Positions 28,289 to 38,931 of a stretch of 64,000 bases of DNA are shown here, piece after piece; positions within the stretch are counted from its first letter, which is position 1, and every line of letters starts with the position of its first letter. Both the position numbers and the translations under genes were made by a program. Where the stretch lies: assembly GCA_018401495.1 (NCBI GenBank), contig JAGYJX010000018.1, positions 113,391-177,390 of the forward strand. Reading direction: 5' to 3'. The notes under the pieces are model-generated. The model did not search any database, was not told the origin of the DNA, and saw only the letters and a list, made by a program, of their open reading frames with translations. This DNA is from Rhodospirillaceae bacterium. GTDB lineage: Bacteria; Pseudomonadota; Alphaproteobacteria; Thalassobaculales; Thalassobaculaceae.

Positions 28289-28400
28289 GAGAGCCTCTCG
28301 TGGATGGGGCCGGGCAGGCGGCCGGCCAAACGCAGGCGGTCATCCTCCTCCACCGCGGGGCGAATGCCCAGCGCCGAGACGGCGGCCGACGATGCCCGGC

Positions 28401-29354
28401 TTAGTCCTCGGCAGCGCCCATGGCCAGGAACTTGTCGCGGCGGTCGGCCCGCAACTGGCCACCGTCGATCTTGACGAGTTCCTCGAGCGCCTCGTCGATC
28501 GCCTTGCCGAGGGCATCGAGGGCCATCGTCGGGTTGCGGTGCGCGCCGCCCAGCGGTTCCGGCACGATGCCGTCCACCACCCCGAGCCGCTCCAGGTCCT
28601 GGGCGGTGATCTTGAGGGCTTCGGCGGCGTCCTTGGCGAACTCGCCCGAGCGCCACAGGATCGAGGCGCAGCCCTCGGGCGAGATCACCGAGTAGACGGC
28701 GTGCTCGAACATCAGCACGCGGTTGCCGGCGGCCAGCGCCACCGCGCCGCCTGACCCGCCCTCGCCGATGATGACCGCGACCAGCGGCACGCGCACCGCC
28801 AGGCAGGTCTCGATCGATCGGGCGATCGCCTCGGCCTGGCCGCGGGCTTCGGCATCGATCCCGGGGTAGGCCCCGGCGGTGTCGACCAGCGTCAGGATCG
28901 GCAGGCCGAAGCGATCGGCCATCTGCATCAGCCGCCGCGCCTTGCGGTAACCCTCGGGGCGCGCCATGCCGAAATTGCGTCGCACCCGCTGCTCGGTGGT
29001 GGCGCCCTTCTCGGTCCCGATCACCATCACCGAGCGGCCGCGGAATCGGCCGAGCCCGCCGACGATGGCGGCGTCGTCCGCAAAGCCGCGGTCGCCGGCC
29101 AGAGGCTGGAAATCCTGGATCAGGTGGTCGATCACGTCAGCGGCGTGCGGCCGATCCGGGTGCCGCGCGACCTGCACCTTCTGCCACGCCGTCAGCTTCT
29201 GGTAGGTGGCGCGCAGCTGGCGCTCAACCTTGGCCTGGAGCTTCCCGACCTCGTCCGCGATGTTGATCTCTCCGGTCCCGGAGAGATGCTTCAATTCCTC
29301 GATCTTGCCCTCGAGGTCGGCGATCGGCTTCTCGAAATCGAGAAAATGACGCAT
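28401..29354 (-). CDS. accA: Acetyl-CoA carboxylase carboxyltransferase subunit alpha
   Basis: An intact 317-residue protein, the normal AccA length. With AccD it transfers the carboxyl group from biotin to acetyl-CoA to make malonyl-CoA. The N-terminus [19 protein letters not shown] and the catalytic core ([50 protein letters not shown]) are diagnostic. The ATG at 29354 fits the family start; the longer frame to 29417 does not. xerD lies upstream on the same strand with a gap of 73 bases. accD is not in the window. Confidence 0.95.
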   Translation of the reverse strand: MRHFLDFEKPIADLEGKIEELKHLSGTGEINIADEVGKLQAKVERQLRATYQKLTAWQKVQVARHPDRPHAADVIDHLIQDFQPLAGDRGFADDAAIVGGLGRFRGRSVMVIGTEKGATTEQRVRRNFGMARPEGYRKARRLMQMADRFGLPILTLVDTAGAYPGIDAEARGQAEAIARSIETCLAVRVPLVAVIIGEGGSGGAVALAAGNRVLMFEHAVYSVISPEGCASILWRSGEFAKDAAEALKITAQDLERLGVVDGIVPEPLGGAHRNPTMALDALGKAIDEALEELVKIDGGQLRADRRDKFLAMGAAED

Positions 29355-29427
29355 GAGCAGGGGCCTCGTCCAAAAGCGGCGGCACCATAACGGCACCACC
29401 GCCGACCCACAAGTCAACCGCCGATGC

Positions 29428-30354
<927 letters not shown>

Positions 30355-32256
30355 CTAGAGGCCGTACCCCAGGGCCGCCTCGCCGGCCAGCCGGCGAGCG
30401 TCGTCCTCCAGGCCGAGGCGGCGCAAGCCAGCGACGACCAGCGCGATCGCCGTCGGATCGATCTCCTCGAGCGGAACCTCGCCGAAGCCGGCTGCGGCAA
30501 GCGCGATGGTTTCGGCGACGCGACCGGCCTCGGAACCGGCCGTCACGCCGTTGCGGAACGCCGCCGTCGGCGCCTCGTAGGGATTGGTCGACGGCGCCGA
30601 GGCCAGTCCTCGCCAGGCGTCGGCGCCGATCGGCGCGCCGAGCGCGTGCATGAGGGTCAACGCCGCGGCCCCGAGGTTGGAGGCGCCTTCGGGGTCGGCG
30701 GCGCGCAGGCCATCCCACCACGCCGCCACCGCCGACTCGCGGTACGGCACCAGCGTCTCGCCGCCGCCGACGCGGGCGATCACCCAGATGTCCCGACGCG
30801 TCGCCGCGGCCTCGCCGTCACCGGTGTCGGCGCGGCGCTGCAGCCAATCCATCCAGGGCCGAGCCGACACGCCGTCACCGGCGGCCACCAGCGCGCGAAC
30901 GGCGGTCGGGGCAAAGCTCTCGGTTGCCGAACCAGCCTCCAGTCGCCGGATCGGTCCGGCGAACAGGCGTGCCGTCTGCCTCCAGGACGCCGGGCCGTCG
31001 GCAATCTCGAAGGCCTTGGCCATCACCCGCGCGCGTTGCGCGGGGTCGGCTGTCGCCTCGGCCGTACGCCAAAGCAGGGCGCGGGCGTACGGGCTTGGAT
31101 CGGCCTCGGCGGCGCGCAACGCGCCATCCACCCGGCCGCCCTGCACCGCCACATCGGCGTACAGGGCGATCAACGCGCCGGCGGTCACGGCGCCGGCCCG
31201 TTCGGCCGCCTCGGCCGCTGCCAGCCGGGCGGCGAACGGCGGATCCCCGAGTCCGCGCGCCAGCGCCACCAGGACCGGCAGGGAGGCGATCGAGACCACC
31301 TCGGGATCGATCGGCACCCGGGCAATACGCGCCGCCGCCAAGTGCAGCGGTTCGGCGTTGGCCAGCCGATGCGGTCCGCCGGCGTGCCCGGCGACCGCCG
31401 ACTGCACGAACTCCTGCAGCAGCGGATCCGGGTCACCGAGTTCCCCGAGCAGACGGGTGCCCAGTTCCGCCTTGGCGGTATCGCCGCGCCAGAGATCGCA
31501 GACCGTTCCAAGCCTGACCCAGTAACGGTCGTCCGATCGTGCCGCCACCGCCTGATGGAGACGGCAGGCGTTCGCCTCGTCGCCGGCCGCCAGCGCCCGT
31601 TCGGACATCACCCGCGCCATGTCGGGATCGTCGTCGCGCCCCGGCACCAGCGCCGCCAGCGCCAGCAAATCGTCGAGCGCTCCCATGGCCAGCAATCGCT
31701 GCGCCCGGACCGCCAGCAACGCGCCCTCCGCCGGCAGGTCGGCCGGGGCCGGCCCGGCCGAGAGCAGCAGACGGCGCTGCAGGTCGCGCAGGGCGAGGCT
31801 GTCCGGTGCCGCCGGCAGCAGCGACAGCAAACGCTGCGCGATCGGCCCTGGCGTGCCGGCCCAGAGGTCGGAGCGCAAGCCACCGCTGTCCGGCGTCAGC
31901 GTCCCGGCGGCGTCAACGGTGAGCGGAGTCAGGCCCTCAATCCGGATGCTGCCGTCCGCCGTGGTCCGCGGCGCCGGGGGCGGCGGCGGACGCGTGTCGG
32001 CCGCGGGCGCGTCTGGCGCCGGAAACCCGGGCGTCAGCGCGGGCGTGGGCAACGGCAGGGCGTCGCCCGGCGCCGCCGGCGCGGCCTGCGGCGGGGCGAG
32101 CTGGATCGGGCCACGCGTCTGCGCCCGGCCAGCGCCGGGAAACGTCAACGTCGCGGCCGCAGTGACCGCAAGGATCACCAGACCTGCGACCGTGAACCCG
32201 GAGCGCCTGATCTTGGGAAGCCGGCGAGCGCCGCCGTCACTTCGGCAGGCGGTCAT
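30355..32256 (-). CDS. Conserved hypothetical membrane-anchored or secreted protein
   Basis: An intact 633-residue protein. A hydrophobic helix (VAGLVILAVTAAATLTF, about residues 23-39) is followed by a proline- and alanine-rich stretch to about residue 105, then an alpha-helical, alanine-rich remainder like a repeat scaffold. There are no catalytic motifs. The helix probably anchors or exports it. It lies between xerD and a tiny membrane protein gene, with immediate junctions on both sides, a cluster I believe is conserved beside aroK in related bacteria. The function is unknown. Confidence 0.7.
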   Translation of the reverse strand: MTACRSDGGARRLPKIRRSGFTVAGLVILAVTAAATLTFPGAGRAQTRGPIQLAPPQAAPAAPGDALPLPTPALTPGFPAPDAPAADTRPPPPPAPRTTADGSIRIEGLTPLTVDAAGTLTPDSGGLRSDLWAGTPGPIAQRLLSLLPAAPDSLALRDLQRRLLLSAGPAPADLPAEGALLAVRAQRLLAMGALDDLLALAALVPGRDDDPDMARVMSERALAAGDEANACRLHQAVAARSDDRYWVRLGTVCDLWRGDTAKAELGTRLLGELGDPDPLLQEFVQSAVAGHAGGPHRLANAEPLHLAAARIARVPIDPEVVSIASLPVLVALARGLGDPPFAARLAAAEAAERAGAVTAGALIALYADVAVQGGRVDGALRAAEADPSPYARALLWRTAEATADPAQRARVMAKAFEIADGPASWRQTARLFAGPIRRLEAGSATESFAPTAVRALVAAGDGVSARPWMDWLQRRADTGDGEAAATRRDIWVIARVGGGETLVPYRESAVAAWWDGLRAADPEGASNLGAAALTLMHALGAPIGADAWRGLASAPSTNPYEAPTAAFRNGVTAGSEAGRVAETIALAAAGFGEVPLEEIDPTAIALVVAGLRRLGLEDDARRLAGEAALGYGL

Positions 32257-32374
32257 TCGGGATCACTTTCTGGACGGGGGCGGTGGGAGGTGGAATATCC
32301 CAGGTCATCAGGAACGCCGCCCCGCCTCCCAGGACCAGGATGATCAGAACGAACAAGAAGGCGACGAAACGCAT
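32237..32374 (-). CDS. Conserved small membrane protein, 45 residues
   Basis: The frame begins [18 protein letters not shown], one hydrophobic helix, and ends [25 protein letters not shown] with the motif VIPNDR. It overlaps the following 633-residue gene by 20 bases, so the two are probably translated together. Short proteins with a single helix, WDIP and VIPND occur at this place in related genomes, to my recollection. The function is unknown. It is divergent from aroK. Confidence 0.65.
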   Translation of the reverse strand: MRFVAFLFVLIILVLGGGAAFLMTWDIPPPTAPVQKVIPNDRLPK

Positions 32375-32565
32375 GGCCGAGGCCTCGATCCGATGAACGG
32401 TTCCGTGCAGCGAGCCCCGGGCTGCGCCGGCCGGCCGAGCCCGGTCTGGCGACCGCCGCGAGGCGTGTGTTACCGTCGGACTATGGCGCGACTTCGGCAC
32501 TGTACCGACCGCCGGAATCCGACGCAACGCAGGGCTCGATCCCGGCGCCGCGCGGGGGACCGGGC

Positions 32566-33216
32566 ATGAGCACCGCGAGCGGGGCGCGCGTGGACGTGGC
32601 CGAATCGTCCGGTTCGGGTTCGGCGTTGGCCACTCCGGCATCGCCCTGTCCTGAGGCCGCCGCGCAGAGCACCACGGTGCAGAGCGCCACGGTGCTGCCC
32701 AGGACGCTGGTCCTGGTCGGGCTGATGGGGGCCGGCAAGAGCAGCATCGGCCGACGCCTGGCCCAACGGCTCGGCGTCGACTTCGTGGACGCCGATTCCG
32801 AGATCGAGACCGCGGCCGGGCGAACAATACCGGAGATCTTCGAGGAGCTCGGCGAGGCAACGTTCCGCGACGGCGAGCGGCGGGTGATCCGCCGGCTGCT
32901 CGACGACCGCACACCGCATGTGCTGGCGACCGGCGGCGGCGCCTTCATGGCCGACGACACCCGGGCGGTGATTCGCGACAAGGGTCTCTCGCTGTGGCTG
33001 AAGGCAGACCTCGACACCCTGTACGAACGCGTCGCCCGGCGCTCCAACCGGCCGCTGCTGAAGACCGCTGATCCAAAGGAAACCCTGCGCGGGCTCATGG
33101 CGACGCGATACCCGGTCTACGCCGAGGCCGACATCGTGGTCGAAACCAGACGGGTTCCGATTGAGGCCACCGTCGAGAAGGTCTATCAGGCGCTCGTTGC
33201 GCACCTGAACCAGTGA
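32566..33216 (+). CDS. aroK: Shikimate kinase
   Basis: 216 residues from the ATG at 32566. It phosphorylates shikimate at the 3 position. The P-loop [13 protein letters not shown], the acidic [20 protein letters not shown] and the substrate-binding TGGGAFM are all present. About 45 residues before the P-loop form a low-complexity N-terminal extension, longer than in E. coli AroK. aroB follows after 28 bases on the same strand, the usual arrangement. Confidence 0.92.
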   Translation: MSTASGARVDVAESSGSGSALATPASPCPEAAAQSTTVQSATVLPRTLVLVGLMGAGKSSIGRRLAQRLGVDFVDADSEIETAAGRTIPEIFEELGEATFRDGERRVIRRLLDDRTPHVLATGGGAFMADDTRAVIRDKGLSLWLKADLDTLYERVARRSNRPLLKTADPKETLRGLMATRYPVYAEADIVVETRRVPIEATVEKVYQALVAHLNQ

Positions 33217-33244
33217 AGGCCGCCATCGTGAAGGTCATCGCGCC

Positions 33245-34369
33245 ATGAGCGCCGTCGAGACGGTCGAGGTCGACCTCGACGAACGCCGCTACGTGATCAG
33301 GGTCGGCGCCGGGCTGCTTGGGCGTGCCGGAACCGAGCTCGCCGATCTCATAACCGGGCGGAAGACCGTCGTGGTCGTGGACGAGGCGGTCGCCACCCTT
33401 CACCTGGCGTCGTTGATGGACGCGCTCGCCGGGACCGCCGCGGCGGTGCACCCCTCACGGTCCCGGCCGGCGAAGCCGCCAAGTCGATGGAAGGCCTGGG
33501 TGACCTGCTGGACCGGATGCTGGCGATCGGCATCGACCGGCGAACCGTCGTGGTGGCGCTCGGCGGCGGCGTGACCGGCGATCTCGCCGGGTTCGCGGCG
33601 GCGATCGCGCTGCGCGGGCTGGACTTCGTTCAGATCCCGACCACCCTGCTCGCCCAGGTCGACAGTTCGGTGGGTGGCAAGACCGGCGTCAACACCCGGC
33701 ACGGCAAGAACCTGGTCGGCGCGTTCCACCAGCCGCGCCGCGTGCTGATCGACACCGACGTGCTCGACACCCTGCCGCGCCGCGAACTGCTGGCCGGGTA
33801 CGCCGAAGTGGTCAAATACGGCGCGATCGGCGACCTCGACTTCTTCCAGTGGCTGGAGGCCAACGGGCGCCGACTGCTCGACGGCGACGCCGACGCCCGC
33901 CGCCACGCCATCGTCACGTCGTGCCGGGCCAAGGCCGTGGTGGTCGCCGCCGACGAGCGCGAGACCGCCGGAGGGCCACGGGCCCTGCTGAATTTCGGCC
34001 ACACCTTCGGCCACGCGCTGGAGGCGATGGCCGGCTATGACGGCTCGCTGCTGCACGGCGAGGGCGTCGCCGCCGGCATGGTTCTGGCGGCCCGGCTGTC
34101 GGCGCGGGTCGGGCCTCTGCAGCGGCCAGGACGCCGAACGCCTGGCGGCGCATCTGGCGGCGGTCGGCCTGCCGACCGAATTGGACCAGGTGGATCCGGG
34201 ACGCGGCTGGACCGCCGACGACCTCATCGGCCACATGACCAAGGACAAGAAGGCCCGCGACGGGCGCATCGTGTTCGTGCTTCTCGACCAGCTCGGCCGT
34301 GCCGCCGCGCGCGACGACATCGATCGAGCGACGGTCCGGGCCCTCCTGGATCGCCCTCGCGCCGCCTGA
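33245..34369 (+). CDS. aroB: 3-dehydroquinate synthase (two frame breaks)
   Basis: About 374 residues when joined, the normal AroB length. It cyclises DAHP to 3-dehydroquinate using NAD and a divalent metal. The N-terminal segment to LAGTAAAVH is in one frame, the main part ([43 protein letters not shown] with metal histidines, HGEGVAAGM) in a second, and the C-terminus from [11 protein letters not shown] back in another. The breaks lie near 33452 and 34113. The gene is essential in most free-living bacteria, so the breaks are probably sequencing errors. Confidence 0.92.
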
Positions 34370-34383
34370 GAGGACGCGACGCC

Positions 34384-35674
34384 GTGGACATCGACCCGCA
34401 ACTGGCCCTGACCATCGGCTTCATCCTCGTCCTGCTGGTGATGTCCGGATTCTTCTCGGGCTCCGAAACCGCGCTGACCGCCGCCAGCGAGGCGCGGCTG
34501 TCGCAACTGGCCCGCAAGGGCAACAAGGCCGCCGAAACGGTCATCACCCTGAAGAAGCGCAGCGACCGGCTGATCGGGTCGATCCTGATCGGCAACAACG
34601 TCGTCAACATTCTGGCTTCGGCGCTCGCCACCAGCGCGCTGATCACGATGTTCGGCGAGAACGGCGTGGCGATCGCCACCATCGGCATGACCGTCATCGT
34701 GGTGATCTTCGGCGAGGTCCTGCCGAAGACCTACGCGATCAACCGCCCAGATCAGTCGGCCCTGGCGGTGGCGCCGATCATCCGGGCGCTGGTGTGGGTC
34801 CTGACGCCGCTGGCGGCCGCCGCGCAGTCGCTGGTTTCCGGCGTGCTTCGGATGTTCGGGGTGTCCGTCGCCGCCGGCCTCGGCCACGACGAGCGCGAGG
34901 AGGAACTGCGCGGGCTGATCGAGATGCACGCCGACGGCGGCGAGGAGGTCGCGCACGAGCGCGCCATGCTCCGCAGCATCCTCGATCTCGGCCGACGTCG
35001 AGGTCTCCGAGATCATGACGCACCGCCGCAACGTGCGAATGCTGGACGCCGACGCGCCGCTCAGCGATCTGCTGGAGCAGGTGCTGGACAGCCCCTTCAC
35101 CCGCCTGCCCCTGTACAAGGGCGAGTCCGACAACATCGTCGGGGTCCTGCACGTCAAGGCGCTGCTGCGCGCCATCCGCGCCCACGGGGGCTCGGCGCCC
35201 GAGGACCTCAAGATCGTCGAGATCGCGAACGTCCCCTGGTTCATACCCGACGCGACCACTCTGCTCGATCAGATGCAGGCGTTCCGCGAGCGCCGGGAGC
35301 ACTTTGCCCTGGTGGTCGACGAGTACGGCAGTTTCATGGGCGTGGTCACCCTGGAGGATATCCTCGAGGAGATCGTCGGCGACATTCTCGACGAGCACGA
35401 TGTCGCGGTTGCCGGCGTAAGGGTGCAACCCGACGGATCGACCGTGGTCAACGGCACCGTCACCATCCGCGACCTGAACCGGGAGTTCGCGTGGAACCTG
35501 CCGGACGAAGAGGCCTCGACGATCGCCGGCCTCGTGCTGCACGAGGCCCGGCGGATCCCCGAGGTCGGCCAGGAATTCGTGTTCCACGGCTTCCGCTTCC
35601 GGATCCTGCGGCGCCAACGCAACCAGATCACCCTGCTCCGGCTCAGCCCGCTGGACAAGCCGTCGAACGCGTGA
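34384..35674 (+). CDS. CNNM/CorC-family transporter-associated protein (HlyC/CorC type, one frame break)
   Basis: About 430 residues. The N-terminal DUF21 (CNNM) domain has several membrane helices and the motifs [24 protein letters not shown] and [11 protein letters not shown]. Two CBS domains ([53 protein letters not shown]) and a C-terminal CorC_HlyC domain follow. Relatives affect magnesium or cobalt efflux. A frame change near 34994 joins ILDL to the CBS part. The GTG at 34384 lies 14 bases after aroB, so it is in the aroK-aroB operon. Confidence 0.88.
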
Positions 35675-35720
35675 GATGCGGTCGGCTTCGACCGCCGAGG
35701 CCCCGCGACGGAGACCCTGG

Positions 35721-36323
35721 ATGCCGCTGAGCCCTCCCGCCGAGCGTGAACTCGTCCATGATCGGACCGTCGTCTGCCGGGGCTGGCGCCGCGCCGATGG
35801 CCACTGGGACATCGAAGGCCATCTGGTCGACACCAAGTCCTACGGCTTTCCGAACGAGTACCGCGGTTTCATCGGACCGGGGCAACCGATCCACGACATG
35901 TGGCTGCGGCTGACCATCGACCGCGGCATGACGGTGGTCGGCGTCGACGCCGTGACCGACGCCGGCCCGTTTCCGATTTGCCCGGACATCACGCCCAACT
36001 TCCAGCGCCTGGTCGGCCTGACGATCGGCGGCGGCTGGCGGCGGGCGGTCCGGGAGCGCCTGGGCGGCGCGGAAGGCTGCACCCACCTCGTGGAACTGCT
36101 GGGGCCGATGGCGACCACCGCCTACCAGACGATCTTCGGGGAGCAGTCGCGCGAGCGCCGGGCGGCCGAGGCCCGAGGCGAGCCCCCGAAGCCCGATGAT
36201 CCGGCACGCAAGCCGGCTTTGCTCAATTCGTGCCACGCCTTCGCCGAGTCCAGTCCGGTGGTGGCGAAGATCTGGCCGGCCTGGTACCGCCCGCCGGCAT
36301 CCCCCGGCCCATCCGGATCCTAG
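35721..36323 (+). CDS. DUF2889-type protein
   Basis: 200 residues from the ATG at 35721, which has GGAG seven bases upstream; an in-frame ATG at 35676 would add 15 residues. It contains [27 protein letters not shown] and [20 protein letters not shown] segments, then [16 protein letters not shown] and [17 protein letters not shown], which match the DUF2889 family. Members are soluble and of unknown function. It continues the aroK-aroB-CorC gene run, and its stop overlaps that of the convergent RHH gene. Confidence 0.75.
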   Translation: MPLSPPAERELVHDRTVVCRGWRRADGHWDIEGHLVDTKSYGFPNEYRGFIGPGQPIHDMWLRLTIDRGMTVVGVDAVTDAGPFPICPDITPNFQRLVGLTIGGGWRRAVRERLGGAEGCTHLVELLGPMATTAYQTIFGEQSRERRAAEARGEPPKPDDPARKPALLNSCHAFAESSPVVAKIWPAWYRPPASPGPSGS

Positions 36324-36865
36324 TCGACCGGCTGTCGGGACGCCGCCGCCCGTCCCTTGCCGAGCCAAGGCGACTCGCTGGCTCCCTCGGCGTGTCCTGA
36401 CCGGTCGCCCAGGTGGTCGAGACGCCGCCCGACGACCGTGTCCAGGACCACGCGTGCCAGTGGCTCGTGCGCCGAAGTGCTGGGCGCCGCAGTGCCTGGC
36501 GCCGCACCACCTGACGCCGAGGTGTCGACGCCCTGCTGACGTCGAACCAGTTGCCGATAGTAGCTGATGATGAACACGCGGGTCGCCGAAGTCAGCCCGA
36601 CCTCGCGCCGACGCTGGTCGATCTGCGTGCAAAGATTGTTCAGCGAGGTGCCTTCCTGCCGCGCTATGCTTTCCAGCGCGTCCCACATCTGAGGCTCCAG
36701 GCGCATGCTGGTCCGCCTGCTTCCGACGGTAACGTTCCGGCTTTCCAGAATCGACGGCTTGTCATCCGGTGCGGACAAATGGTCCTCACTACTCGGTTGT
36801 GGCGCGAATCCAGCCTGCTGCCTGTTCGCTATAGTAGCAATGCCACGGATTTTCCGCCCATTCAA
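36320..36865 (-). CDS. Ribbon-helix-helix (RHH_4-type) DNA-binding protein
   Basis: 181 residues. The core at about 45-110, NVTVGSRRTSMRLEPQMWDAL followed by EGTSLNNLCTQIDQRR and ATRVFIISYYRQL, matches the arylsulfotransferase-associated RHH_4 family of alphaproteobacteria. The C-terminal 70 residues are low-complexity and may be non-conserved. No clear ribosome-binding site precedes the ATG at 36865, so the true start could be further in. Its targets are unknown. It converges with the DUF2889 gene, sharing two bases of the stop codons. Confidence 0.7.
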   Translation of the reverse strand: MNGRKIRGIATIANRQQAGFAPQPSSEDHLSAPDDKPSILESRNVTVGSRRTSMRLEPQMWDALESIARQEGTSLNNLCTQIDQRRREVGLTSATRVFIISYYRQLVRRQQGVDTSASGGAAPGTAAPSTSAHEPLARVVLDTVVGRRLDHLGDRSGHAEGASESPWLGKGRAAASRQPVD

Positions 36866-36909
36866 CCATGAAAGGTTTTAGCGGTAGCCAAGCTATTTTG
36901 GGTTGTCCA

Positions 36910-37194
36910 TCAGTCTTCTGCGGTCGCAGTGGGCGCCTCCAGGCTCAGGGCCAGCGCGTGGATGGGCCCGCGCAGTTCCTCCGCCAGCACGGCGTGAACC
37001 AGTCGATGGCGCTCGATCCGCGACTTGCCGGCGAACGCCGTCGCGACCATGTGAACCTTGAAATGGGTTTCGCCGCCGGGGCGAGCGCCGGCGTGCCCCG
37101 CGTGCTTGTGGGACTCGTCCTCGACATCAAGGCTGGCGGGCTGGAAGGCTGACGCCAGCTTGCTGGCAACGGTGTCTTTCACGCTCGTTCTCAT
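36910..37194 (-). CDS. BolA-family protein
   Basis: An intact 94-residue protein. The BolA fold is clear: VASKLASAFQPASLDVEDES, the histidine-rich HKHAGHAG, ETHFKVHMVATAFAGKSRIERHR-type core with FKV, and LVHAVLAEEL with the late helix. BolA proteins work with monothiol glutaredoxins in iron-sulfur handling or as stress morphogenes. It is divergent from the J-domain gene at 37284, an arrangement frequent beside cobST in this class. Confidence 0.9.
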   Translation of the reverse strand: MRTSVKDTVASKLASAFQPASLDVEDESHKHAGHAGARPGGETHFKVHMVATAFAGKSRIERHRLVHAVLAEELRGPIHALALSLEAPTATAED

Positions 37195-37283
37195 GCTCTG
37201 GACTTTCTCCGACGCGTCGCTAGGTTCGAGCGGGTTACAGTGGCCGTAGCGTCACGGTTCGCCCGCCCTACTGCGGAATCAAG

Positions 37284-37859
37284 ATGGTCGCTTCCATGGC
37301 AAAGGCCAATCCGGAACGCCTGATGTCGGACCGCCTGGACCCGCGGTCCTCGCTGCGCGCCTGCGACCGCCCGGGGTGCGCCGAGAGCGGCGAGTACCGG
37401 GCGCCGCGCTCCCGCGACCGGCTCGACGATTACTATTGGTTCTGCCTTGAGCATGTGCGCGAGTACAACAAGTCCTGGAACTACTATTCCGGCATGAGCG
37501 ACGCCGAGGTCGAGGCGGATCTGCGCCGCTCGACCACCTGGGAACGCCCGACTTGGCGTTTCGGCGCCGCCGACTCCGCCGGGCGCAGCACCGCAAGGAA
37601 GATCCGCGACCCGTTCGGGTTCTTCGAGGACGAGGCCGAGGAGCGCCGGCCGAACCGCCCGTCGATCCATTCGCCCGAGGGCCGGGCGCTCGCCGTCATG
37701 GGGCTCGAGCCGCCGCTGACGCTCGAGCAGTTGAAGCGCCGGTACAAGGAACTGGTCAAAAAACACCACCCCGACGCCAACGGCGGCGACCGAGCCGCCG
37801 AGGAACGGTTGAAAAGTATCAACGAGGCCTATACGACTTTACGCCGACTTCTCGGCTGA
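37284..37859 (+). CDS. J-domain (DnaJ-like) molecular chaperone
   Basis: An intact 191-residue protein. The J domain is C-terminal (about 135-190) with [20 protein letters not shown], including the HPD tripeptide needed to stimulate DnaK ATPase, and [13 protein letters not shown]. The N-terminal part contains [15 protein letters not shown] and [16 protein letters not shown], a cysteine-bearing segment typical of alphaproteobacterial J proteins next to cobS. Starts at 37284 and 37296 are both possible. It precedes cobS by 44 bases on the same strand. Confidence 0.88.
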   Translation: MVASMAKANPERLMSDRLDPRSSLRACDRPGCAESGEYRAPRSRDRLDDYYWFCLEHVREYNKSWNYYSGMSDAEVEADLRRSTTWERPTWRFGAADSAGRSTARKIRDPFGFFEDEAEERRPNRPSIHSPEGRALAVMGLEPPLTLEQLKRRYKELVKKHHPDANGGDRAAEERLKSINEAYTTLRRLLG

Positions 37860-37903
37860 GCCCGTCCAACGCTCCGCCCTCCTCCCCTACAGGAATTCCG
37901 TCC

Positions 37904-38908
37904 ATGGCGAACGACACCGTCATCGAGCGCAAGCCCGCCCACCACCTCGGCCAGCCGGACATCACCGTCTCGGCGAGGGAGGTGTTCGGCCTCGATATCG
38001 ACATGCAGGTACCGGCCTTCTCGGAGCCGAGCGAGTACGTCCCGATCCGCGACGACGCCTACCTGTTCGACCATGACACCACGCTGGCGATCCTGGCGGG
38101 CTTTGCGCGCAACCGGCGGGTCATGATCCAGGGCTATCACGGCACCGGCAAGTCGACGCACATCGAGCAGGTGGCGGCGCGCCTCAACTGGCCGTGCATC
38201 CGCGTCAACCTCGACAGCCACGTCAGCCGGATCGACCTGATCGGCAAGGACGCGATCGTGCTGCGCGAGGGCAAGCAGGTCACCGAGTTCCGGGAGGGCA
38301 TCCTGCCCTGGGCGCTGCAGAACCCGGTCGCGCTGGTGTTCGACGAGTACGACGCCGGCCGCGCCGACGTGATGTTCGTGATCCAGCGGGTGCTGGAGGT
38401 CGACGGCAAGCTGACCCTGCTGGACACCAACAAGGTCATCCAGCCGAACCCGTCGTTCCGGCTGTTCTCGACCGCCAACACCGTCGGTCTCGGCGACACC
38501 ACCGGCCTCTACCACGGCACCCAGCAGATCAACCAGGGTCAGATGGACCGCTGGAACATCGTGACGACGCTGAACTACCTGCCGCACGACGCCGAGGTCG
38601 ACATCGTGCTCGCGAAGTGCGCGACCTACCAGACCCCGGAGAAGCGCGAGCTGGTGTCCAAGATGGTCACCTGCGCCGACCTGACCCGCGCCGGGTTCAT
38701 GGCCGGCGACATCTCGACCGTCATGTCGCCGCGCACCGTGATCACCTGGGCCGAGAACGCCGACATCTTCGGCGGCGACCTCAAGCTGGCGTTCCGCCTG
38801 ACGTTCCTGAACAAGTGCGACGAGGTGGAGCGGGCGATCGTGGCCGAGTACTACCAGCGCTGCTTCGGGGACGAGATCACCAAGACCGGCGTCAAGGCGG
38901 CCGAGTAA
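37904..38908 (+). CDS. cobS: Cobaltochelatase subunit CobS
   Basis: An intact 334-residue AAA+ ATPase. With CobT and CobN it inserts cobalt into hydrogenobyrinate diamide in aerobic cobalamin synthesis. The Walker A motif [10 protein letters not shown], Walker [12 protein letters not shown] and sensor [20 protein letters not shown] are present, as is the typical N-terminus with [12 protein letters not shown]. The ATG follows AGGAATTCC. cobT begins 24 bases after its stop. cobN is not in the window. CobS is distinguished from generic MoxR ATPases by its length and N-terminal domain. Confidence 0.95.
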   Translation: MANDTVIERKPAHHLGQPDITVSAREVFGLDIDMQVPAFSEPSEYVPIRDDAYLFDHDTTLAILAGFARNRRVMIQGYHGTGKSTHIEQVAARLNWPCIRVNLDSHVSRIDLIGKDAIVLREGKQVTEFREGILPWALQNPVALVFDEYDAGRADVMFVIQRVLEVDGKLTLLDTNKVIQPNPSFRLFSTANTVGLGDTTGLYHGTQQINQGQMDRWNIVTTLNYLPHDAEVDIVLAKCATYQTPEKRELVSKMVTCADLTRAGFMAGDISTVMSPRTVITWAENADIFGGDLKLAFRLTFLNKCDEVERAIVAEYYQRCFGDEITKTGVKAAE

Positions 38909-38931
38909 CGGACACGCGAGACCGCCCAGCC

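Noticed and set aside
37860..37903. Cobalamin riboswitch before cobS
   Set aside because: Only 44 bases separate the genes, and no B12-box-like sequence is present; cobS follows the J-protein gene directly.
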